Under the pieces are notes generated by a model. It ran no database searches. It saw nothing but the letters and a program-made list of their open reading frames with translations, and was not told the origin of the DNA. Below are positions 7,065-14,095 of a DNA stretch of 14,095 nucleotides, in pieces. A program made the translations under genes and the position numbers. The stretch lies in contig JAKPQU010000097.1 of NCBI GenBank assembly GCA_029555925.1, positions 1 to 14,095 on the forward strand, in the 5' to 3' direction. Origin of the DNA: Bacillota bacterium (GTDB lineage: Bacteria > Eremiobacterota > SpSt-956 > JAKJGF01). Position 1 is the stretch's first letter. Every line of letters starts with the position of its first letter.

Positions 7065-7120
7065 CGTGACGCGTAACGCGTGACGGGTAAATTTCACTCT
7101 TCACCCTTCACTTCTCACTT
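7065..7120 (+). repeat. Compound heptamer cassette E
   Basis: Three CGTRACG units (variants G, A, G; 7065-7085), a GGTAAAT junction, then TTCACTC, TTCACCC, TTCACTT, CTCACTT (7093-7120). It is preceded by AAT. The cassette at 7724 has the same parts in the same order. The stop codon of the acetyltransferase gene (TCA on the plus strand, 7115-7117) lies in the last unit. It fills the acetyltransferase-mtnA gap up to the mtnA ribosome binding site. Confidence 0.9.
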
Positions 7121-7687
7121 CTTTAAAATTTCTTCAAAAAAATCTTTAAACCTGTTATTTTTAATTTCTTCAAATTCATATTTCAACAGAGCCATTTCAA
7201 TGATATCCACATATTGCCCTCTGTAGAGAAAGGCTTCTCTTTTTATACCTTCTTTTTTAAAACCGCATCTTTCATAAAGATTTATGGCATGTTTATTATA
7301 ACTTATAACAGAAAGATAAACTCTGTGAAAATTCAACTGTTCAAATATAAAATGTAAAGCTGTAAGAGTTGCATCAAGTCCGAGGCCTTTCCCGCGAAAT
7401 TCCTTTTTGCCTATAAGAATACCTATTTCCAGATTTTTATTTATCCAGTCAATGGAATTTAATTCTATATTACCTATATACTCTCCATCTTTTGTCCTTA
7501 TAGCAAAAAATTTATTACCCGGGTTTTTTATGGCCTGTTGATACCAGTTTTCAAGTTCATTCATTGATTTAGGTAACACAGGCATTCCTGTTAAATGTAT
7601 TAATTCTCTGTCATTTGACCACTTGAGGTATTCAAGAAGGTCATACCTTTCGAGAGCCCAGAGATTAATGTTTTTGCCTTTAATCAA
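7115..7687 (-). CDS. GNAT-family N-acetyltransferase, RimJ/RimL-like
   Basis: This 190-residue protein has the GNAT fold. Beta4 is at LEIGILIG (86-93), followed by the acetyl-CoA loop FRGKGLGLDA (97-106), matching R/Q-x-x-G-x-G. The later signature is HRVYLSVISYNKHAINLYERCGF (121-143), then the family ending IKREAFLYRGQYVDIIEMALL. RimJ/RimL-type enzymes acetylate protein N-termini, amino sugars or small amines; the substrate cannot be read here. The start is TTG at 7687. No ATG or GTG occurs upstream before an in-frame stop, and the N-terminus (IKGKNINLWALERYDL) fits the family. The Shine-Dalgarno is poor (GAAG). It heads the run with mtnA and holA. The stop TGA lies inside a heptamer array. 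Confidence 0.82.
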   Translation of the reverse strand: MIKGKNINLWALERYDLLEYLKWSNDRELIHLTGMPVLPKSMNELENWYQQAIKNPGNKFFAIRTKDGEYIGNIELNSIDWINKNLEIGILIGKKEFRGKGLGLDATLTALHFIFEQLNFHRVYLSVISYNKHAINLYERCGFKKEGIKREAFLYRGQYVDIIEMALLKYEFEEIKNNRFKDFFEEILKK

Positions 7688-7703
7688 TTTCTTCAGGTAA
7701 AGA

Positions 7704-7807
7704 GTGATGCGTGATGCTATAATCGTGACGCGTAACGCGTAACGCGTGACAGGTAAATTTCACCCTTCACTCTTCACTTCTCACTTTTCACTCTTCACTT
7801 CTCACCT
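7704..7807 (+). repeat. Compound heptamer cassette F with leading GTGATGC pair
   Basis: GTGATGC twice (7704-7717), then AAT and four CGTRACG units in order G, A, A, G (7724-7751, last unit CGTGACA). The GGTAAAT junction follows, then seven TTCAC-type units (7759-7807). The junction GACAGGTAAATTTCAC matches cassette E except for one base. Compared with E, the first part has one more unit and the second part three more. It lies upstream of the acetyltransferase gene in the roughly 400-bp divergent gap, where no gene is visible. Confidence 0.9.
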
Positions 7808-7817
7808 CTTAACATTT

Positions 7818-7845
7818 AAAATAGTGACTTAAGGATCCGGTGCAA
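7818..7845 (-). promoter_or_regulatory. Possible weak promoter for the acetyltransferase-mtnA-holA run
   Basis: On the minus strand TTGCAC (7840-7845), a 16-bp spacer and TATTTT (7818-7823). Neither box is close to consensus, and the transcript would cross the whole of cassette F. I offer it only because no better candidate is visible upstream of 7687. Confidence 0.25.
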
Positions 7846-7913
7846 TCAATCGTAATTTTTATTCAGAAACTATTCAATCATATTGTTAAATATCCTTCTT
7901 AAAAAAATAGGAG

Positions 7914-7942
7914 TTGAGAAAGTTATAATAAATATGTATAAT
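7914..7942 (+). promoter_or_regulatory. Sigma70-type promoter of the giant TPR gene
   Basis: TTGAGA (7914-7919), a 17-bp spacer and a perfect TATAAT (7937-7942). The expected start, near 7949, falls inside array G, so the transcript would begin with the heptamer repeats. It would carry a leader of about 145 bases before the ATG at 8096. Confidence 0.65.
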
Positions 7943-7944
7943 TC

Positions 7945-7972
7945 CGTCACGCGTTACGCGTTACGTGTCACG
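7945..7972 (-). repeat. Heptamer array G (CGTRACG type)
   Basis: Exactly four units. On the minus strand they are CGTGACA, CGTAACG, CGTAACG, CGTGACG, preceded by GAT: again the G, A, A, G order of arrays A and F. It starts three bases after the -10 box of the TPR gene promoter, placing it at the transcription start. Confidence 0.9.
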
Positions 7973-8095
7973 ATCTATATAATTTTTGAAACTATTAAGT
8001 AACAGAAGGAATAAAGAGATAAATAACGAATTAGAATATTTGCTCTAAAGTTGCTTAATATTTTATATTTATTTTTAGAAAGGTTAGGATGCACT

Positions 8096-11000
8096 ATGGC
8101 TATATCTACAGGTTCTCTTCTGGGGCAATCAATCAAGAAATTTCAAACTATTATATCTGTTGATGAAACCAATCTTGAAGCACATTACGGTCTTGCTCTT
8201 GCTTATGATACTGATAATAATGTAAGTTCCGCTATAAAAGAATATAAAAGGTGTATTGAAATTCAACCGAATTTTGCACCTGCTCATTTTAATCTGGGGT
8301 TGTGCTATGCAACTCTTGATGAACTTGAACTTGCAAAAAACGAATGGCAGATAGCAATAGATCTGGATCCTATGCTTCCTGAGAGGCTATATGAACCGGA
8401 AATTGCTCAATTTTACAAAGAAAGAACAGAAAAAGCCATAAAGAATTTTAAGCAGCCCGTAAGTTCTGATCATGATGACAGTTATGCTCATTACAATCTT
8501 GGTTTTGCCCAGTTCTGCTTTGGAGACTTCAGAAAAGCCCTGGAGAGATATAAAAGAGCCATAGAATTAAATCATAAATTATGGGAGGCCTTCAGCGGCG
8601 GAGGTATGGCCTATCTTCGTCTCGGCGATTACAATGAAGCGGCGAAACACTTTAAAAAAGCTCTGGAGTTAAATCCTGCCTATGGAGAGGCTCATTACAA
8701 CCTGGGTATTGTATATGAAAAACAAAACAGGTTGCCTCTTGCAGTAAAAGAATATGAGAAGTCTTTAGCCATACAGCCCGATAATGCAAAGGTTAATTTC
8801 AGTCTTGCCCTTATTTATGAGAAGCAGCACAAATTAAACCTTGCCATAAGAGAATTACAGAGAGCCATAGATTTAGATCCGAATAATCCGAAACCACGTT
8901 TCTATCTTGCCCAGGTATGTGAGAAAAAATTCCAGCTTGATTTTGCAGTTCAGATGTATCAGGAAGCGATAGAATTAGATCCCCAGTATACGGAAGCATA
9001 TTTCAACCTTGGAATGGTCTATACAAAACTCGGTCAGCATAATATGGCAATAGAAAATTTAAGAAAAGCCATTGAAATTGACCCGAATGATGCATATGCC
9101 CATTATCATCTGGCTATGGCATACAACACACAGGAGGAATATGCACAGGCTATAGAACATTTTAAAGTTACTATAGACTTAAATCCTCAGGATGCCTATG
9201 CTCATTTTAATATCGGACTTGCATATAATAAAGAAGGCCTGTATGAGCAGGCAATAAGCAGTTTTCATAAGGCTATAGATCTTAAACCAAACGATTCCCT
9301 TACTCATTACCATCTCGGTATAGCATGGAGTAATATGGAAGAATACGATTCTGCCATACAGGAATTTACAAGAGCCATAAATCTGAATCCCAATGACCAG
9401 AATTCTTATTTTCAACTTGGTATTACCTACACCCATCTTGCAAAATTCGAGCAGGCTATAGATTGTTTCCTGAAAGTTACAGAGCTTAACCCCAATCATG
9501 TAGATGCCCATTTCCAGCTCGGTGTATGTTATGACCTTCAGTCTGAAGATGATTATGCCTTTGAATATTATCTCAAAACCACCAATCTGGATCCGAAACA
9601 TGCGAGAGCAAATTATCAGCTGGCTAAATTCTATGCAGTTAACCGTAATAATCCTGAAAAAGCCCTTGAATATTTCCAGAAAGCCATAGAACTTGCACCT
9701 GAATTCGATCAGGCATACTGTGATCTCGGTAAAGTCTATGCAGATATGGGAAGAAATGAGGAAGCCATAGAACAATATAATAAAGCAATAGAAATCAATG
9801 AAGAAAATGAAAATGCCTATAAAAATTTAGGTCTTGCCTATATAAATATGCAGAAATTTGACAGGGCCATAAAGGTTTTCCAGAGAGTTCTGGAGAAAAA
9901 CCCGCATGATCCCGTATGTCATCTTAATCTTGGAGCTGCCTACGAAAAACAGAATCAAATCACCTCTGCAATTCAACATTACCAGGAAAGCCTTGTATTA
10001 AATCCGAACCAGTTTATGCCACATTACAGACTGGGAGAAGCACACTCCAAAATAGGAGAATATGAGAAAGCAGTTGTAAGCTATAGAAAAGCTCTTGATT
10101 TTGAGCCGGATTTTGTAGATGCCAGAGTTTCCCTTGGAAATACCTATATGGCACAGGGTAAAATAGATATGGCCATTGATGAATATAAAAATGCCCTGGA
10201 ACAGTCTCCGAATATGATAGATGCCCATTGTAAACTCGGAGAAGCTTACCTTAAAAAGAATGAACTGGATAGAGCTCTTGCAGAATTCAAACTGGTAATA
10301 GCTTCAGAACTCAGTCATAAAGAGGCAAATTTAAATATAGGTCTTGTTTACAGTAAACAGGGTAAATACGATCTCGCCATATCTCAAATTGAAAAGGTTA
10401 TAAACATACATCCTGAAGACAGTCTTGCCTATTATCATTTAGGACTTGTTTACGATTCTTCCGGCATGAAAGACCAGGCTAAAGAGAATCTGGAAAAAGC
10501 TTTAACTATGGTCAGGAATGATTATAGATTAGAGGATAATATAAAAAGAGAACTCGGAAGACTGGGCGGCAAAATAGTAGAACGTGTACAGGAAACCAGA
10601 AGAATAGAAGAGATCAGAGAAGAACCTGTCAGGGAAATTGAAGAAGAAGAAACCGGAGAAGAAGAGGAAGAAAAAGAAATAGATGTAGATGAGATTCTGA
10701 GGCTTGCCGGAGGTCATGAAGAAGAGGAAAAAACAGTTGAAGAACCTCCACATGAAGAAGAAGCAGTAGAAGAAAAAGTAGTAGAAGAAAAAGATAGTAT
10801 GGATGTAGATGAAATCTTGAGACTTGCCGAAGATAGTATGAAAAAGAAAATAGTGGAAGAGGAAGATGAAGAGGCGGAAAAACCTCCGGAAGAAGAAGAG
10901 GAAGAAGAGGAAGATCTCATACAACTGCCTGTAGAAGAAGAAGAGCCTCCTAAAGAAGAAGAGGAAGAAGAATTTGCAGAAGTAGATATAGAAGAGCCGG

Positions 11001-13906
11001 GTGGAGAAGAACCGCCACTTGAAGAAGAAGAAACAGTATCTGTGAGAGAAGATGAAAAATCTCTATACGAAGAAGATAAGGTAGAGATTTATGAAAGTAC
11101 ACCTGCCGATGTTCAGGTACATTTTGATCTTGGTCTGGCCTATGCACAGCTCGGTAAATATGAAGATGCCATAGAAGAATTTAAAAGAGTTATAAATAAA
11201 TATCCCGGACATCTGGAGTCAAGGAAACAGCTCGGAAATCTTTATGAGAAAATTGATAAACCGGATGAGGCAATAGAACAGTATTCCAGGCTTGCAGGTT
11301 TAAAACCGGGAGATCTGGATATACGTATAGGAATGGCTTCCATATACTCTAAAGCAGGCCAGGATGATAAAGCCAGAAGAGAATATGAAAAAATTCTGGA
11401 TATAGATGCCTGTAATATATCGGCCCTGGAAGCACTTTCATCTGTTCACTATGAAAACCAGGATTACGAACCGGCAATAGAACTTTATCAAAAACTTCTG
11501 GATCTTATAGAGCCCAGGCCTGATGTACTTACCAGACTTGGCGTTTCTCTTATAAAACTTGAGAGATTCGATGAAGCGATACCTCATCTTCAAACTGCTA
11601 TTAATTTAAATGAAAAGAACCTTGATGCCAGGTATAATCTGGCTTTATGCCTTTATAATATAAAAGAATATAATGCAGCTGTTGAAGAATTTCAACATAT
11701 AATTAAAAAGGATAAAACCTATGGACCTGCCTATTTTGAGCTTGGCAGGGTCTTTATGAAAGCAGGCAGAATGGATCTCGCAATAAGTCAGTATCAAAAA
11801 GCCATAGAATTATCGCCTGACAACGGGAAAGCCCATCTTAATCTGGGTATAGCTTACGGAAAGATGGGAAAAATAAATGAATCCATAGCCTGTTATAGAA
11901 AAGCACTGGAGCTTGACTCAAATGACAGTCAAATACATTATAATCTGGGACTTGCCTATGCACAGCTCGGGAAGATTGATAATGCCATAGTAGAATATAA
12001 AAAAGCTATAAGAATTGACCCGAATGATTCACACAGTTATTGCAATCTCGGACTCGCTTATGCCCAGAAAAATGCCATAGGGCCTGCCATTAAAGCCTAT
12101 AAAAAATCTATCGATCTGGATTCAACCTATTATCTATCATACGGGAATTTAGGTATTGCCTATTCCAAAATGGATAAATATGAAGAAGCAATCAGTCAAT
12201 ATCAGAAAGCTATAAAACTTAATCCTGCCTATGCACAGGGTTATTACAATCTTGGCCTTGCCTATGCAAAGGTCGGTGAACTGGATAAGGCAATAGAAAG
12301 TTATCAGAAAGCTGCAACCCATAACCCGAAACATTCTGCAGCAAGATATAATCTCGGTATAGCTTATATGAGACAGGAGAGATACGATCTCGCAATAAAA
12401 GAGTATCAGCAGTCAATAAAATTAAATCCGAAATTTGCTCCTGCTTATAGAAATATTGGTATGGCTTATTCACAGATGGAACAGTTTGATGCGGCAATAA
12501 AATCTTTCAAAAAAGCCCTGTCTTTCAATCCGAACGATGCAAAAAGCCATTACCATATTGCACTGGCTTTATTCTATAAAGATAATTTCACAGAGGCAAT
12601 AGAAGAATATAAAGCTGCAATAGAAATTACCCCTGATGATGTGGAAATAAGAAGAAACCTTGGTATTGCCTATACAAAAACAAAACAATATGAAGAAGCA
12701 CTGGTAGAATTCCGTAAGGCTGTAGAACTGGATGACAGGGATCAGCTTGCCCATTACTATATGGCAAGCTGTCTTGATGAAACAGGAGAACTCGACAGAG
12801 CAATAGAAGAATATCAGAAGGTTTTATCACTTACGCCAAATGATGCCCAGGCTTATTATAATCTTGCCCTTGTTTATGATAAAAAAGGCCTTACGAATAA
12901 AGCAAATGAAAGTCTTATGAAAGCCCGTGAAATAGTTGAACAGTTAAAAGACACAGATGCTATAAATATGGTCAACAGGGAACTGGACAGAATATCTCAA
13001 AAACTCAAGATTGTTACTACAGATAAATCAGAGATGTACTACAGCGCAGGTGTGGCTTCGACAAAATCGGGCAAATATGAAGAAGCAGCAGTGCAGTTTG
13101 AAAAAGCTATAGATATAGATCCTAAGGATCCGAAAATTTATAATAATCTTGGTATTGTTTATGTAAAACTCGGAAAGATTGCCGAGGCGGAAGCACAGTA
13201 TAAAAAGGCTCTTGAGCTTGACGCTTCTAACAGCCAGGCCTATTTTAATATGGGTCTTGCCTGTTCTTTCCAGGGTAAAACGCAGGAAGCAATTGCATCA
13301 TTTGAGAAAGCGATTGAACTGGGTCTGAAGGAAGCCAAGGTATATGACAATCTCGGCCAGATGTATATTAAAGCAGGACATGGAGATAAGGCTGTTAAAG
13401 CTTACAAACTGGCTATCCAGTGTGATAATAAATTCTATCAGGCCTATGCAAATCTCGGTTTCGCCTATGCAAAAGCCGGACATGATCAGGAAGCCATACA
13501 GGAATATAATAAATCCCTTAAGATTAAAGCCGATTATGATCAGGCTCTTACTTACCTGGGTATAGCCAATGCCCGTGCAGGTAAAAATGAAGAAGCCATC
13601 AAAAATTACCAGGATGCAATAAAATCCAACAGTTCCAACATTCAGGCCATTACCAATCTTGCCATACTTTATGATAAAACAGGCCAGACAGATAAATCTA
13701 TCGTAGAATATTCCAGAGCATTAAAGTTAAAACCGAAAAATGCGGATCAGATACTTTATGGTCTCGCAAAAGCCTATGAAAAGAAGGGTGATAAACAGAA
13801 AGCTCTGGGAGCATATCAAAAGGCCCATGAATTTGCAGTAAAGAGAAAAAATCAAAAGTATGTGGAAGCAACGAAAAAAGATATTGAACGTCTGAAAAAG
13901 GGGTAA
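8096..13906 (+). CDS. Giant three-block TPR repeat protein with acidic linker
   Basis: From the ATG at 8096 this is a 1936-residue protein made almost entirely of 34-residue TPR units of the xAxxNLGxxYxxxGxxxxAIxxYxxAIxLxP type. I count about 48: 22 plus one decayed unit at residues about 26-804, 18 at about 1000-1610, and 8 at about 1645-1936. The first two blocks end in similar capping helices (KRELGRLGGK; NRELDRISQK), and the protein ends with a comparable helix (KDIERLKKG). A Glu-rich linker (about 832-1000) separates blocks 1 and 2. No signal peptide, membrane segment or enzymatic domain is visible, so a large cytoplasmic scaffold is likely; partners are unknown. The frame is open back to TTG 8051. 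I prefer ATG 8096, with AGGA at 8086-8089, because the extra 15 residues are not TPR-like. No frameshift is apparent. Confidence 0.9.
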   Translation: MAISTGSLLGQSIKKFQTIISVDETNLEAHYGLALAYDTDNNVSSAIKEYKRCIEIQPNFAPAHFNLGLCYATLDELELAKNEWQIAIDLDPMLPERLYEPEIAQFYKERTEKAIKNFKQPVSSDHDDSYAHYNLGFAQFCFGDFRKALERYKRAIELNHKLWEAFSGGGMAYLRLGDYNEAAKHFKKALELNPAYGEAHYNLGIVYEKQNRLPLAVKEYEKSLAIQPDNAKVNFSLALIYEKQHKLNLAIRELQRAIDLDPNNPKPRFYLAQVCEKKFQLDFAVQMYQEAIELDPQYTEAYFNLGMVYTKLGQHNMAIENLRKAIEIDPNDAYAHYHLAMAYNTQEEYAQAIEHFKVTIDLNPQDAYAHFNIGLAYNKEGLYEQAISSFHKAIDLKPNDSLTHYHLGIAWSNMEEYDSAIQEFTRAINLNPNDQNSYFQLGITYTHLAKFEQAIDCFLKVTELNPNHVDAHFQLGVCYDLQSEDDYAFEYYLKTTNLDPKHARANYQLAKFYAVNRNNPEKALEYFQKAIELAPEFDQAYCDLGKVYADMGRNEEAIEQYNKAIEINEENENAYKNLGLAYINMQKFDRAIKVFQRVLEKNPHDPVCHLNLGAAYEKQNQITSAIQHYQESLVLNPNQFMPHYRLGEAHSKIGEYEKAVVSYRKALDFEPDFVDARVSLGNTYMAQGKIDMAIDEYKNALEQSPNMIDAHCKLGEAYLKKNELDRALAEFKLVIASELSHKEANLNIGLVYSKQGKYDLAISQIEKVINIHPEDSLAYYHLGLVYDSSGMKDQAKENLEKALTMVRNDYRLEDNIKRELGRLGGKIVERVQETRRIEEIREEPVREIEEEETGEEEEEKEIDVDEILRLAGGHEEEEKTVEEPPHEEEAVEEKVVEEKDSMDVDEILRLAEDSMKKKIVEEEDEEAEKPPEEEEEEEEDLIQLPVEEEEPPKEEEEEEFAEVDIEEPGGEEPPLEEEETVSVREDEKSLYEEDKVEIYESTPADVQVHFDLGLAYAQLGKYEDAIEEFKRVINKYPGHLESRKQLGNLYEKIDKPDEAIEQYSRLAGLKPGDLDIRIGMASIYSKAGQDDKARREYEKILDIDACNISALEALSSVHYENQDYEPAIELYQKLLDLIEPRPDVLTRLGVSLIKLERFDEAIPHLQTAINLNEKNLDARYNLALCLYNIKEYNAAVEEFQHIIKKDKTYGPAYFELGRVFMKAGRMDLAISQYQKAIELSPDNGKAHLNLGIAYGKMGKINESIACYRKALELDSNDSQIHYNLGLAYAQLGKIDNAIVEYKKAIRIDPNDSHSYCNLGLAYAQKNAIGPAIKAYKKSIDLDSTYYLSYGNLGIAYSKMDKYEEAISQYQKAIKLNPAYAQGYYNLGLAYAKVGELDKAIESYQKAATHNPKHSAARYNLGIAYMRQERYDLAIKEYQQSIKLNPKFAPAYRNIGMAYSQMEQFDAAIKSFKKALSFNPNDAKSHYHIALALFYKDNFTEAIEEYKAAIEITPDDVEIRRNLGIAYTKTKQYEEALVEFRKAVELDDRDQLAHYYMASCLDETGELDRAIEEYQKVLSLTPNDAQAYYNLALVYDKKGLTNKANESLMKAREIVEQLKDTDAINMVNRELDRISQKLKIVTTDKSEMYYSAGVASTKSGKYEEAAVQFEKAIDIDPKDPKIYNNLGIVYVKLGKIAEAEAQYKKALELDASNSQAYFNMGLACSFQGKTQEAIASFEKAIELGLKEAKVYDNLGQMYIKAGHGDKAVKAYKLAIQCDNKFYQAYANLGFAYAKAGHDQEAIQEYNKSLKIKADYDQALTYLGIANARAGKNEEAIKNYQDAIKSNSSNIQAITNLAILYDKTGQTDKSIVEYSRALKLKPKNADQILYGLAKAYEKKGDKQKALGAYQKAHEFAVKRKNQKYVEATKKDIERLKKG
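10595..11095 (+). other. Poly-Glu linker coding region with two DVDEILRLA motifs
   Basis: This part of the TPR gene encodes about 165 residues very rich in Glu with Pro, probably disordered and strongly negative. The plus strand is nearly all purine (GAA/GAG runs). Within it the nonapeptide DVDEILRLA occurs twice, at 10682-10708 and 10802-10828 (residues 863-871 and 903-911), 40 residues apart. The two copies differ at four bases, all synonymous. A short amphipathic helix between charged stretches would suit a docking motif. Confidence 0.85.
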
Positions 13907-13937
13907 CAATACAGAGATACCTTGCATCTCTGTATTG
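13907..13937. terminator. 12-bp perfect hairpin directly after the TPR gene stop
   Basis: CAATACAGAGAT (13907-13918) and ATCTCTGTATTG (13926-13937) are perfect inverted repeats with a 7-base loop, ACCTTGC, beginning at the base after the stop codon. No run of T follows, so it is not a classical rho-independent terminator. It may protect the 3' end of the mRNA, slow polymerase, or act with a factor. Confidence 0.5.
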
Positions 13938-13959
13938 GAAACAGCTATTGTATCGCTCA

Positions 13960-14095
13960 GTACCGTAACAGGTAAAATGGTATCCGTAAAAAGCTTCTGC
14001 CTGGCGGGCTCTGGAGAAGAAAAATTAGTTTTTTATATAGAATTAAAAATTAAATAAGGGCTAATTTATTGTCTGTAAAACAAATTAAATAAGGC
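13960..14095 (+). mobile_element. MITE-like element, left part (copy 3)
   Basis: It begins GTACCGTAACAGGTAAAA after the flank TCA (13957-13959, a TNA triplet), and the first 75 bases are identical to copy 2. All 136 bases to the window end align with 2083-2218 without gaps, with about eight mismatches clustered in the middle. The central palindrome of copy 2 is not preserved here, which argues that it is not essential. The right end lies beyond the window. It stands 22 bp after the TPR gene hairpin. Confidence 0.85.

Noticed and set aside
72..7972. A CRISPR array
   Set aside because: The repeats are contiguous 7-bp units with no unique spacers and no cas genes nearby.
9179..9775. A 198-codon minus-strand open frame inside the TPR gene
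   Set aside because: It is a mirror of the regular TPR codons, has low-complexity hydrophobic content and no ribosome binding site, and the plus-strand frame is clearly coding.
10529..10924. Minus-strand open frames rich in Phe or Ser opposite the acidic linker
   Set aside because: They are the antisense of GAA/GAG runs, which read as TTC/CTC repeats; composition alone explains them and no start signal is present.
13907..13937. A classical rho-independent terminator after the TPR gene
   Set aside because: The stem is AT-rich and no T tract follows, so it is recorded only as a hairpin of uncertain role.
1..14095. The bracketing MITE copies as a composite transposon
   Set aside because: The outer copies lack visible far ends, a third copy lies within, housekeeping genes such as holA and mtnA are enclosed, and no transposase is present.

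Overview
The window is a 14.1-kb stretch of low-GC bacterial DNA. It carries six protein-coding genes, one tRNA gene, three copies (two cut by the window ends) of a small transposon-like element, and an unusual load of 7-bp tandem repeats in the gaps between genes. The bacterial features are a sigma70-like promoter pair at 17-bp spacing, Shine-Dalgarno sequences, a DNA polymerase III delta subunit and a lipoprotein-type signal peptide. I cannot name the organism. The gene mix (Memo-family protein, MtnA, giant TPR protein), a tRNA without encoded CCA and the repeat-filled gaps would suit an uncultured candidate-phylum bacterium, but that is inference.

Layout. 1-142: cut end of a mobile element and a heptamer array. 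143-1957 (-): a putative secreted lipoprotein zinc metalloprotease with a ZU5-like N-terminal domain. 1958-2439: a complete 208-bp MITE-like element with a 3-bp target duplication, then a heptamer array. 2440-3414 (-): a DHH/DHHA1 phosphoesterase of the NrnA type with a good promoter. 3415-3918: two repeat arrays, a promoter and tRNA-Arg(CCG). 3919-4788 (+): a Memo-family protein (AmmeMemoRadiSam protein B). 4857-7687 (-): a co-directional run read as GNAT acetyltransferase, mtnA, holA, separated only by repeat-filled gaps. 7688-8095: a repeat cassette and a strong-looking rightward promoter. 8096-13906 (+): a 1936-residue protein made almost wholly of about 48 TPR units in three blocks, with a very acidic linker. 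13907-14095: a hairpin, then another copy of the mobile element running off the end.

The genes do not form one obvious pathway. holA and nrnA-like are housekeeping (replication, nano-RNA or cyclic-nucleotide turnover), mtnA is methionine salvage, and the TPR protein is a scaffold of unknown role.

The two most distinctive things are (i) the repeat system and (ii) the TPR scaffold. Arrays with a 7-bp period sit in every gap between protein genes except the one after the TPR gene. Several keep the same order of variant units, and they supply the stop codons of four different genes. The TPR scaffold carries a nine-residue peptide twice in its acidic linker, conserved in protein despite synonymous DNA changes. 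Both window ends lie inside copies of the same element, so this may be a whole contig broken at a multicopy repeat.
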